This document shows, piece after piece, positions 15,693 to 23,664 of a DNA stretch of 64,000 nucleotides. This DNA is from Rhodospirillum centenum SW (GTDB taxonomy: Bacteria > Pseudomonadota > Alphaproteobacteria > Azospirillales > Azospirillaceae): NCBI RefSeq assembly GCF_000016185.1, contig NC_011420.2, positions 3,837,501 through 3,901,500 on the forward strand, read 5' to 3'. Positions within the stretch are counted from its first letter, which is position 1. Each line of letters opens with the position of its first letter. A model generated the notes under the pieces. That model saw only the letters and a program-made list of their open reading frames with translations, made no database searches and was not told where the DNA came from. The position numbers and the translations under genes were made by a program.

Positions 15693-17237
15693 ATGCGCCG
15701 TCCCCTGCCCCTGCTGCTTCTTCTCTGCCTGCTGACAGCGGGGTGCGCGGCGCTGCCGGAGCGGGGGCCGGCGCAGCCGTCCGCCATGGACATGGAGTCG
15801 GTGTTCAGCGCGGCCCGGACGGATTCGGCGCATCTCACCCGGTTCCTCACGGCCATGCCGAAAGGGGCCGACCTGCACACCCACCTGAGCGGTGCCGTCT
15901 ATGCCGAGAGCTTCGTCGCCTGGGCGCAGCAGGACGGGCTGTGCTTCGACCGCACGGCCCGCGCCATCCTGCCGCCGCCCTGCCGCCCGGACGACGGGGT
16001 GCCGGCGGTGGCGGATCACGCGAAGGCGCCCGGCGGCCAGGGCGAGATGCTGAACGCGCTGTCGATCCGCGGCACCGGCACCGGCATGGTGGACGGGCGC
16101 GACCAGTTCTTCGCCACCTTCGGCCGGTTCGGTGCCGTCTCCGCCGTCCGCACGGGCGACATGCTGGCGGAGGTGGCCCGCATCGCGGCGGATGAGCGCA
16201 TCCTGCATCTGGAGGAGATGCTGTCGCTGCGCTCGGCCGACCTGCGTGCCCTGGCCGCCACCCTGCGCTGGTCCGACGATCTGGACGCCCAGCTCGCCGC
16301 CGTGCGCGGCGCGGCCCTGGACGCGGCGGTCGCGGCGGCCCGGGCCGATCTGGACCGGCACGAGGCACGCAAGCGGACGGTGCTGGGCTGCGGCCCGGAC
16401 GGAACTGGGCCGGCCGCCTGTGCCGTCGGCATCCGCTACATCCTCCAGGCCAACCGGAGCGGCACCCCGGCCGAGGTCTTCGTCCAGGCGGTGTTCGCCG
16501 CGACCCTGACGGGGGCCGATGCCCGCGTGGTCGGGCTCAACCTCGTGGCGCCGGAGGACGGGCCGTCCGCCCTGCGCGATTTCGACGCGCAGATGCGGGT
16601 GCTGGGCTTCGTCACGGACCGTTTCCCGCACCTGAACCTCGCCCTGCACGCGGGCGAGCTGACCCCGGTGCTGGCGCCGCCGGGCGACTTGCGGGACCAC
16701 ATCACGAAATCCGTCGCCGTGGCCGGGGCGACCCGGATCGGCCATGGTGCCGCCATCGCCTATGAGACGGACGCCGCCGCGACCATGGACCGGATGGCGC
16801 GGGAGCGCATCCCGGTCGAAGTGCTGCTGACCAGCAACGAGCAGATCCTGCACCTGGACCGCGATAGCCACCCGTTCCGGCTCTACCGCGCCCACGGCGT
16901 TCCGCTCGTGCTCGCCACCGACGACCAGGGCGTTTCCCGCTCGACGCTCGCGCTGGAGTACGTGAAGGCCGTGCGCTGGTTCGGGCTGGACTACGCGGCG
17001 GTGAAGCGGCTGTCGCGGGACAGCCTGCGCTACAGCTTCCTGCCCGGTGACGATCTCTGGGCCGATGCGGAGACGACCCGGATCGTTCCCGCCTGCGCTG
17101 CCGACGGCCCTGGCGCGCCCTCCCCCGCCCCGGCCTGCGCCGGCTTCCTGGCCGGCAGCGAGAAGGCCCGGGTCCAGTGGCGGCTGGAGGCGGCGCTCGC
17201 CGCGTTCGAGGCGGCGGAGCTGGCCCGTCACCGGTAG
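15693..17237 (+). CDS. Exported adenosine deaminase-like lipoprotein (amidohydrolase superfamily)
   Basis: The 514-residue protein starts with a lipoprotein signal (MRRPLPLLLL, lipobox LTAGC, C18). The adenosine deaminase family motifs follow: metal-binding HTHLSGA (H62, H64), LALHAGEL with its catalytic His/Glu, TRIGHGAAI, LLTSNEQIL and VLATDDQGVSRS. ATG 15693 is preferred over an upstream TTG (15594) because it begins the signal peptide. Unlike cytoplasmic Add (~330 residues) it carries an insert of ~150 residues after the HTH motif (to about residue 240), like secreted ADGF-type or periplasmic family members. It probably scavenges extracellular purine nucleosides; whether the base is adenine is not shown. 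Confidence 0.85.
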   Translation: MRRPLPLLLLLCLLTAGCAALPERGPAQPSAMDMESVFSAARTDSAHLTRFLTAMPKGADLHTHLSGAVYAESFVAWAQQDGLCFDRTARAILPPPCRPDDGVPAVADHAKAPGGQGEMLNALSIRGTGTGMVDGRDQFFATFGRFGAVSAVRTGDMLAEVARIAADERILHLEEMLSLRSADLRALAATLRWSDDLDAQLAAVRGAALDAAVAAARADLDRHEARKRTVLGCGPDGTGPAACAVGIRYILQANRSGTPAEVFVQAVFAATLTGADARVVGLNLVAPEDGPSALRDFDAQMRVLGFVTDRFPHLNLALHAGELTPVLAPPGDLRDHITKSVAVAGATRIGHGAAIAYETDAAATMDRMARERIPVEVLLTSNEQILHLDRDSHPFRLYRAHGVPLVLATDDQGVSRSTLALEYVKAVRWFGLDYAAVKRLSRDSLRYSFLPGDDLWADAETTRIVPACAADGPGAPSPAPACAGFLAGSEKARVQWRLEAALAAFEAAELARHR

Positions 17238-17272
17238 AGCATCTCTCCGACGCGGAGTGCTGCAGGGGCCGG

Positions 17273-17308
17273 CGGGTCTGTCTTCCCTGACCGGGATCGA
17301 CAGACCCG
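17273..17308 (+). terminator. Hairpin downstream of the deaminase-like gene
   Basis: CGGGTCTGTC and GACAGACCCG form a perfect 10-bp stem with a 16-base loop, 35 bp after the stop codon. No T-run follows. Confidence 0.4.
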
Positions 17309-17400
17309 GCGGACAGCCTATGCCGGAAGCATCAACATCGGATCCGTCTTTTCTGGGACCTGACGCCGGATTGGCTATACCTGAAGAGAAAATACACTCA

Positions 17401-17467
17401 CAGAATTTACATCAATTCTGGCAAATAACACTTTATATCGAGTTTCGTGTTGCTGTATTTCAACACG
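17401..17467. promoter_or_regulatory. AT-rich promoter region with two inverted repeats, upstream of a TonB receptor
   Basis: The 417-bp gap before the TonB receptor at 17655 has an AT-rich island (17380-17520) that stands out from its surroundings. It holds two perfect inverted repeats: CAGAATT/AATTCTG with a 6-base spacer (17401-17420) and CGTGTTG/CAACACG with an 8-base spacer (17446-17467). These look like operators in a promoter region. No clear -35/-10 pair could be fixed. The rest of the gap holds no gene I can support. Confidence 0.45.
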
Positions 17468-17654
17468 CCTCTGTTTTTATGTGATTTCTTCTTTCGAGAC
17501 ATTTCGCATCCTGAGTTCCCGATGCTAGCTCGCAGGAATGGCCTGCCCGGCATCGCCTGCGCTGACGGGGGGCGGCAACCGCCACCCGGCGCGGCCGGGC
17601 GGCCCGCGACAACGAACGGCAGGCCGCAACGGCCGCCGGAACAGGGAACAGGGA

Positions 17655-20624
17655 ATGAGCAGACTGACAGGAAACCATCGGACGCGCCGGGCGCCCGGAA
17701 CGCTCCGCGCCGTCATGCTGGCCGGGGCTGCGCTGGGCACGCTGGCAGCCGCGCTTCCGGCCACGGCGCAGACCCCGCAGGGTCAGGTCGAGGAGATCAT
17801 CGTCACCGGCTCGCGCATCCGCCAGGGCAACCTGACCAGCACGAGCCCGGTGACGGTCATCGGCAGCGAGGAGTTCGCCTTCCAGGGCACGACGCGGGTC
17901 GAGGATCTGGTCAACAATCTGCCCCAGGCCTTCGCCGACCAGGGCGGCAACGTCTCCAACGGGTCCACCGGCACGGCGACGGTGGACCTGCGCAACCTGG
18001 GTCCCACCCGCACCCTGGTGCTGGTGGACGGCAAGCGGCTGCCCGCCGGCACGCCGGGCGGCACGGACGCCAGTTCCGCCCCCGACCTGAACCAGATTCC
18101 GGCATCCCTGGTGGAACGGGTCGAGGTGGTGACGGGCGGCGCCTCCGCGGTCTACGGCTCCGACGCGGTCGCCGGTGTCGTCAACTTCATCATGCAGGAC
18201 GATTTCGAGGGCGCCCGGGTGGACGCCCAGTACAGCTTCTTCCAGCACAAGAACGACAACCGTCTGGCCGATGTCGTCCGTGCCGCCAACTACGAGCTGC
18301 CCAAGGACGATGTCACGGACGGCTTCACCCGGGACATCACCGGCGTGCTGGGCATGAACTCGGCCAACGGCAAGGGCAACATCACGATCTACGCCGGCTA
18401 CCGCGAGATCGATCCCGTCGTTCAGTCCAAGCGCGACTACAGCTCCTGCGCCCTGGGCAGCAATGACGACGGGTCGGGCTATGTCTGCGCCGGGTCCGCC
18501 ACCAGCTATCCCGGCTACTTCGTCGTCGGCGACGACCAGGAACTGACGCTCGATCAGGCCACCGGCGGCTTCCGCCCGTTCAACCTGTCGACCGACCTCT
18601 ACAATTTCGGGCCACTGAACTATTACCAGCGTCCGGACGAGCGCTATACGGCCGGCGCCTTCGGCCGGTACGAGTTCAACGAGGCGGTCGAGGTCTATTC
18701 CACCTTCATGTTCCATGACGACAGGACGGTGGCGCAGATCGCGCCCAGCGGCCTGTTCGTCGGCAGTTTCACGACGCCGTGTTCCAACCCCTTCCTGTCG
18801 CCGCAGCAGGCGGCGACGCTCTGCACCGCGCAGGGGCTCGGCCCGGACGACACCGCCGAACTGCTGATCGGCCGCCGCAATGTCGAGGGCGGCGGCCGCC
18901 AGGACGATCTGCGCCACACCTCCTACCGCTTCGTCGGCGGCTTCCGCGGCGATTTCATGGAGGGGTGGAGCTATGATGCCTCCTACCAGTACGGCACGGT
19001 GGTGTTCGCCGAGAACTACCGGAACGACTTCTCCATCGCCCGCAGCCAGCGGGCCCTGGATGTCGTGACCGATCCGGCAACCGGGCAGCCCGCCTGCCGC
19101 TCCTTCGTGGACGGCACGGACCCGGCCTGCCGGCCCTACAACGTCTTCCAGATCGGCGGCGTCACGCAGGAGGCCCTGGACTATCTCCAGACCCCCGGCT
19201 TCCAGGAAGGCGAAACGGTGCAGGAGGTGCTGACCGCCTCGGTCTCCGGCGATCTGGGCCAGTACGGGGTCCGCAGTCCGCTGGCGACGGACGGCATCGC
19301 CATCGCCCTGGGGGCGGAGTACCGGCGCGAGGAGCTGGAGCTGCGCACCGATGCCGCCTTCACCACCGGCGATCTGGCCGGCCAGGGCGGCCCCACGATC
19401 AGCGTGGACGGCGCCTTCGACGTGCGGGAGCTGTTCGGGGAGCTGCGCCTCCCGCTGGTCCAGGACAAGCCTTTCGTGCAGCAGCTCAGCCTGGACCTGG
19501 GCTACCGCTGGTCCGACTACAGCACCTCGGGCACGACCAACACCTACAAGGTGGCGGGCGACTGGTCGCTGACCGCCGACGTCCGCCTGCGCGCCAGCTA
19601 CAACCGGGCCGTCCGGGCGCCCAACGTGCGGGAGCTGTTCGCGGCACAGGGCGTCGGTCTGTTCGACCTGTCCGCGGACCCCTGCTCCGGCGCCACGCCG
19701 ACCTTCTCCCTGGAGCAGTGCGCGAACACCGGGGTCACCCCGGAACAGTACGGCCGCATCCTCAACAACCCGGCCGGGCAGTTCAACCAGCTTGCCGGCG
19801 GCAACACGGATCTCGACCCGGAGAAGTCGGACACCATCGCGCTGGGGGCGGTCTTCACGCCCGGCTTCCTGGCGAACTTCAGCGTCGCCCTGGACTATTT
19901 CCGCATCAAGCTGGAAGACCAGATCGGCACGGTGCCGCCGACGCTGGCGCTGGACCAGTGCGGCCGCACGGGCGATCCCTATTTCTGCGGTTTCATCCAG
20001 CGCGGCGCGGGCGGCAGCCTGTGGACGGACCCCCAGGGCTATATCGAGGCGTTCAACCTGAACCTCGGCACGCTGGAGACCTCAGGCATCGATCTCGAAG
20101 TGGCCTACCGGATGGATCTGGCCGACCTGGGCCTGCCCGACCGGGGCGGGCTGTCCTTCAGCTTCATCGGGACCTGGCTCGACAAGTTCGAGAGCAGGCC
20201 GGTGCCGGTGCTGGACGTGGAGTACGACTGCGCCGGCTATTACGGCCCGACCTGCGAGGTGCCCCTGCCGGAATGGCGCCACAAGGCGCGCGTCACCTGG
20301 TCGGCGCCGTTCGGGCTGGACGTGTCGCTGAGCTGGCGGCACATCGCCAAGGTCAACCTGGACCTGTCCTCGGACGATCCGGACCTGAACGGCAGCTTCG
20401 CCGCCATCGACGAGACGCTGGACAGCCAGGACTACTTCGATCTGGCGGCCAACTGGGAGTTCTATGAGGGTTTCACCCTCAACGCCGGCGTCAACAACCT
20501 GTTCGACAACGACCCGCCGGTCAGCTCCGAGGTCGGCACCGGCTTCGGCAACGGCAACACCTATCCCCAGGTCTACGACGCCCTGGGGCGCTATGTCTTC
20601 GTCGGCCTGACGGCGCAGTTCTGA
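17655..20624 (+). CDS. Large TonB-dependent receptor (Caulobacter/Xanthomonas carbohydrate-type)
   Basis: The 989-residue receptor has a signal peptide ending ALPATAQ and the mature start QVEEIIVTGSRIRQGNLTST. This VTGSRI opening is typical of the ~1000-residue receptors of Caulobacter-like bacteria. Plug motifs include TATVDLRNLGPTRTLVLVDG, VERVEVVTGGASAVYGSDAV and AGVVNFIM. The barrel ends in VFVGLTAQF with an aromatic C-terminus. ATG 17655 follows AGGGA and starts the signal peptide. It is closely related in layout to the receptor at 35072-38005. A small secreted protein gene follows 109 bp downstream. Substrate is unknown; oligosaccharides are a common guess for this type. Confidence 0.92.
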   Translation: MSRLTGNHRTRRAPGTLRAVMLAGAALGTLAAALPATAQTPQGQVEEIIVTGSRIRQGNLTSTSPVTVIGSEEFAFQGTTRVEDLVNNLPQAFADQGGNVSNGSTGTATVDLRNLGPTRTLVLVDGKRLPAGTPGGTDASSAPDLNQIPASLVERVEVVTGGASAVYGSDAVAGVVNFIMQDDFEGARVDAQYSFFQHKNDNRLADVVRAANYELPKDDVTDGFTRDITGVLGMNSANGKGNITIYAGYREIDPVVQSKRDYSSCALGSNDDGSGYVCAGSATSYPGYFVVGDDQELTLDQATGGFRPFNLSTDLYNFGPLNYYQRPDERYTAGAFGRYEFNEAVEVYSTFMFHDDRTVAQIAPSGLFVGSFTTPCSNPFLSPQQAATLCTAQGLGPDDTAELLIGRRNVEGGGRQDDLRHTSYRFVGGFRGDFMEGWSYDASYQYGTVVFAENYRNDFSIARSQRALDVVTDPATGQPACRSFVDGTDPACRPYNVFQIGGVTQEALDYLQTPGFQEGETVQEVLTASVSGDLGQYGVRSPLATDGIAIALGAEYRREELELRTDAAFTTGDLAGQGGPTISVDGAFDVRELFGELRLPLVQDKPFVQQLSLDLGYRWSDYSTSGTTNTYKVAGDWSLTADVRLRASYNRAVRAPNVRELFAAQGVGLFDLSADPCSGATPTFSLEQCANTGVTPEQYGRILNNPAGQFNQLAGGNTDLDPEKSDTIALGAVFTPGFLANFSVALDYFRIKLEDQIGTVPPTLALDQCGRTGDPYFCGFIQRGAGGSLWTDPQGYIEAFNLNLGTLETSGIDLEVAYRMDLADLGLPDRGGLSFSFIGTWLDKFESRPVPVLDVEYDCAGYYGPTCEVPLPEWRHKARVTWSAPFGLDVSLSWRHIAKVNLDLSSDDPDLNGSFAAIDETLDSQDYFDLAANWEFYEGFTLNAGVNNLFDNDPPVSSEVGTGFGNGNTYPQVYDALGRYVFVGLTAQF

Positions 20625-20656
20625 CGCCGCAGCCCGGTATCGACTGACGCGCAGCA

Positions 20657-20690
20657 CCGGGAGCGGGACGCCCACCGTCCCCGCTCCCGG
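20657..20690 (+). terminator. Hairpin after the large TonB receptor
   Basis: CCGGGAGCGGGACG pairs with CGTCCCCGCTCCCGG (one bulged base) over a 5-base loop, 32 bp after the receptor stop. No T-run follows directly, so it may only partly stop transcription into the small gene downstream. Confidence 0.45.
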
Positions 20691-20733
20691 CCCGTCGCGG
20701 GTTTTCCGACGCAGTTCTCCGACGGGAGTGACC

Positions 20734-21177
20734 ATGCACCCTGCCCGGATCGCGGCCGCCACCCTCCTCCCCCTGCTGGCTTCCGCGGGGGCCGCGGCGG
20801 ACACGCTGGAGAGTGTCATGGCCTGCCGCGGGATCACGGCCGCCACCGCGCGGCTCGCCTGCTTCGACGCCGCCACCGCATCCACAGCACCCCCCGCCCC
20901 CGGGACTCCGCCCGCCCTGGGATCGGAGCAGCTCTCCCTGACGCCGCCGGAAGGCGCGCCCGACCGGCTGCGCGCGGTCATCACCGGGCTGCGCCAGGAC
21001 CGCGACGGGCGCTGGCTGTTCACGCTGGACAACGGGCAGGTCTGGCTGCAGCGGGAGGACGATCCGCTGCGCATCGGCATCGGCGAGACGGTGACCGTCA
21101 GGCCGGGGGCGTTCGGGTCCTACAGCATGGTGCCGGACAGCCGCCCGACCCGGATCAAGGTGCGACGGGTGCAGTAG
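20734..21177 (+). CDS. Small secreted protein with NGQVW domain, paralogue of the gene at 34318
   Basis: The protein has 147 residues with a signal peptide (MHPARIAAATLLPLLASAGA, cleavage near AAA-D). Two conserved parts stand out. One is a cysteine pair, CRGITAATARLACFDAAT, and the other is a C-terminal beta-rich part, LDNGQVWLQ...GETVTVRPGAFGSYSMVP. The gene at 34318 has the same two parts and also neighbours a large TonB receptor. It resembles small periplasmic proteins of unknown role. ATG 20734 is preferred over GTG 20728 because of the GGGAG spacing. The 3' end overlaps the convergent histidine kinase by 23 bp. Confidence 0.75.
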   Translation: MHPARIAAATLLPLLASAGAAADTLESVMACRGITAATARLACFDAATASTAPPAPGTPPALGSEQLSLTPPEGAPDRLRAVITGLRQDRDGRWLFTLDNGQVWLQREDDPLRIGIGETVTVRPGAFGSYSMVPDSRPTRIKVRRVQ

Positions 21178-22264
21178 CGCCCTGCCCGTCTCCGGTCCAG
21201 AAATCCAGGGTCACCGAGAAGCGGGCTCCCCCACCCGGAACGCGGCCGGCCTCCAGCCGGTGTCCGAGCGCATCGCAGAGCCGGCGGCTGATGGCGAGCC
21301 CCAGCCCCTGCCCGCTCTCCGGGCCGGTGCCGTGCCGGTAGTCGGCCACCAGATGCGGCAGGCTGGCGGGATCGATGCCGGGGCCGGTGTCCAGGACGTC
21401 GATGCGCAGGCGGCCCACCCGCCGGCGGCAGCCGAGCAGCACGCGGCCCGCCGGCGTGAACCGGACCGCGTTGGACAGCAGGTTGTCCAGGATGCGCTCC
21501 AGCAGTCTGGGGTCCGATCGCACCACGGCGCGGACGGGAACGACAGCGAGAACCAGCCCCTTGGCGGCCGCGGCAAGGCGGTGCCGCTCCGCCACCCGGA
21601 GCAGCAGGGGACCCAGAGCCACCGCCGCCACGTCCATCCGCCCCGTGCTGGCCCGGCCGAGGTCGAGAAAGGTGGCGCAGAGGTCCCGCGCCGACGCCAG
21701 CGCCGCCTGCATCCCGTCCAGCGGCTCCCGGAAGCGCGGATCGTCACCGGCCCGCAGATCAAGCACGCCGGTCAGCAGGGTCAGGGCGTTCAGCGGCTGT
21801 TGCAGATCGTGCGCGGAGGCCGCCAGCAGCCATTCCCGGAAACGGAGATCGGCGAGCGGGACCGCGGGCGCCGCCTGGACCTCCCGCTCCACGGCAATGT
21901 AGCCGCGGCTTCCGTCGGGATGCGTCAGCGGGGCGGCGATGATCTCGCAGAGATAGGGCTCGCCACCCCGGCGGTAGTTGAGCACCGTCGCCCGGGCCGG
22001 CCGACCGGCGCGCAGCGTGTCCTTGAAGCCGGCGAAGGCCCGCGGGTCGGTTCCAGGACCCTTCAGAATGACGGGTGTGCGCCCGACGGCATCGTCGGCG
22101 CCGAAACCAGTCAGGCGGGAGAAGGCGGGATTGACGTAGAGGATCGTCGGACCCGGCGGGTCCAGCATCGCATCGGTGACCACGACCGCCTCGTCCAGTG
22201 CCTCCCACAGGGGCTGGACGAGGGCCGGGGGCAGCGGTGACGGGGCAGTCAACTCGGGGGTCAC
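21155..22264 (-). CDS. Soluble PAS-domain sensor histidine kinase (orphan)
   Basis: With GTG 22264 (GGAGG eight bases upstream) the protein has 369 residues. A PAS domain covers ~15-130, with ILYVNPAFSRLTGFGADDAV and the tail VLNYRRGGEPYLCEIIAAPL. This resembles LOV-type PAS domains, but the flavin-binding GRNCRFLQ is replaced by GRTPVILK, so no photoactive cysteine. The phosphoacceptor is H152 in SAHDLQQPLNAL; the N-box is LLERILDNLLSNAVRF; G-boxes are DTGPGID and GQGLGLAI. No membrane segment, no receiver domain and no response regulator gene adjacent. It is divergent from the YhiI-RbbA-type operon, a possible target. Confidence 0.88.
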   Translation of the reverse strand: MTPELTAPSPLPPALVQPLWEALDEAVVVTDAMLDPPGPTILYVNPAFSRLTGFGADDAVGRTPVILKGPGTDPRAFAGFKDTLRAGRPARATVLNYRRGGEPYLCEIIAAPLTHPDGSRGYIAVEREVQAAPAVPLADLRFREWLLAASAHDLQQPLNALTLLTGVLDLRAGDDPRFREPLDGMQAALASARDLCATFLDLGRASTGRMDVAAVALGPLLLRVAERHRLAAAAKGLVLAVVPVRAVVRSDPRLLERILDNLLSNAVRFTPAGRVLLGCRRRVGRLRIDVLDTGPGIDPASLPHLVADYRHGTGPESGQGLGLAISRRLCDALGHRLEAGRVPGGGARFSVTLDFWTGDGQGATAPVAP

Positions 22265-22674
22265 GGTTCGGGCCTCCGGGAAAGATCGGCCAGCCTCGCC
22301 AACGGCAGGCCGGTCGGCAAGACCAAGGTGCGTACAATGAAATCTCCGCACCCGGGCCGATGAAACAAACACACCCTCCAACCACAGGGAAGCCGGAATG
22401 TCCGGCAATGAAAAGACGATACTCTTTGACCCGGGGGCTGTCCCACGGACAAAATCGGGACCGCATCCGTGCGGACGGGTGTATCTGACCTCTTCAGGAT
22501 CTTCAACGATCCCTCGGGGCTTCTTCGGGCATCCCGCCTGCGCCCCCCGCAGGGCGTCTCGCCCGGCCGGCCGTGAATTGATCCACGACAAGGCGGTCGA
22601 ATTTTGATGGCCATAGGCTATCGCCCTGATTTAACTGGACTCCCCCCTCTTCACCGCAGCGCAGGTCCCCCCCG
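22265..22674. other. Divergent intergenic region, no gene supported
   Basis: The 410 bp between the kinase and the HlyD-type gene are more AT-rich than the genes and must hold two divergent promoters. Short imperfect repeats are present, such as CCGCATCCGTGCGG near 22461, but I can fix no promoter or RNA element. Confidence 0.4.
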
Positions 22675-23664
22675 ATGCGCATCGCCCCCCTTCTCGCCAT
22701 CCTGTCGGTCGCCGCCCTTGCGGGCGGCGGCTACACATACTGGAGCAGCAACCAGTCGTCCCGTGTACCGGACGGCTTCGCCAGTTCGAACGGCCGTATC
22801 GAGGTCGAGCGTATCGACATCACGGCCAAATATGCCGGTCGCGTGGCCGAAATGCTGGTCCGCGAAGGCGACGACGTGTCCAAGGGCGCCGTCGTCGCCC
22901 GGCTGGACGACAACGAGACCCGCGCCCGCCTGCTCGCCGCCCGCGCCTCCGTGCGCCGGGCCGAGGAGGCCGTCGTCAAGGCCCAGGCGGAACAGAGGAT
23001 CCGCGAGGCCGAATTCGACCTGTCCAAGGTGGAACTCCGCCGGGCGGTGGAACTGGAGCGACGCTCCGCCGGTCCGGTGATGGACGTGGACCGGCGCAAG
23101 GCCGCGAACGCGGTGGCCGAGGCTACGGTGAAGGGCGCCCAGGCCGCCGTCGCCGACGCCGAGGCCGCCAAGCAGGCGGCGGAGGCCGAGGTGGCACAGA
23201 TCGAGGCCGTGCTGGCGGAACTGACCCTGGCCGCCCCCGTTGCCGGTCGCGTCGAATACAAGCTGGTGCAGCTTGGCGAGGTGGTGCCGGCCGGTGGCCG
23301 GCTGGCGACGCTCCTGGACCTCACGGACGTGTTCATGACCGTCTTCCTGCCGACCCGGCAGGCCGGTCAGCTCGCCCTCGGGTCGGAGGCACGGATCGTT
23401 CTGGACGCGCTGCCCGATTACGTCTTCCCCGCCACGGTCACCTTCGTCGCCGCGGAAGCGCAGTTCACCCCGAAATCCGTCGAAACGGCGGAGGAGCGGG
23501 AGAAGCTGATGTACCGGGTCAAGCTGTCCGGCGATCCGGCCCTGCTGGCGACCTTCCGCCGTCATGTCCGGGCCGGACTGACGGGGCAGGCCTATGTCCG
23601 CCTTGATCCGACCGTCGCCTGGCCGGAGACCCTGGCGCCGAGGCTGCCCGATGCCACCAACTGA
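22675..23664 (+). CDS. HlyD-family membrane fusion protein (YhiI-like)
   Basis: The 329-residue periplasmic adaptor has an N-terminal anchor (APLLAILSVAALAGGGYTYW, residues 4-23), then a lipoyl-type half motif with ITAKYAGRVAEMLVREGDDV. A long Ala/Glu/Lys-rich coiled coil spans ~75-180, and the second half motif is LTLAAPVAGRVEYKLVQLGE. It is followed, with a 14-bp overlap, by an RbbA-type ABC protein and then a permease: the order of E. coli yhiI-rbbA-yhhJ. It should link the inner-membrane ABC exporter to an outer-membrane channel. The substrate is unknown. Confidence 0.9.
   Translation: MRIAPLLAILSVAALAGGGYTYWSSNQSSRVPDGFASSNGRIEVERIDITAKYAGRVAEMLVREGDDVSKGAVVARLDDNETRARLLAARASVRRAEEAVVKAQAEQRIREAEFDLSKVELRRAVELERRSAGPVMDVDRRKAANAVAEATVKGAQAAVADAEAAKQAAEAEVAQIEAVLAELTLAAPVAGRVEYKLVQLGEVVPAGGRLATLLDLTDVFMTVFLPTRQAGQLALGSEARIVLDALPDYVFPATVTFVAAEAQFTPKSVETAEEREKLMYRVKLSGDPALLATFRRHVRAGLTGQAYVRLDPTVAWPETLAPRLPDATN

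Noticed and set aside
22001-22110. LOV photoreceptor domain in the PAS kinase
   Set aside because: The adduct-forming Cys motif is replaced by GRTPVILK, so it is called a PAS domain only.
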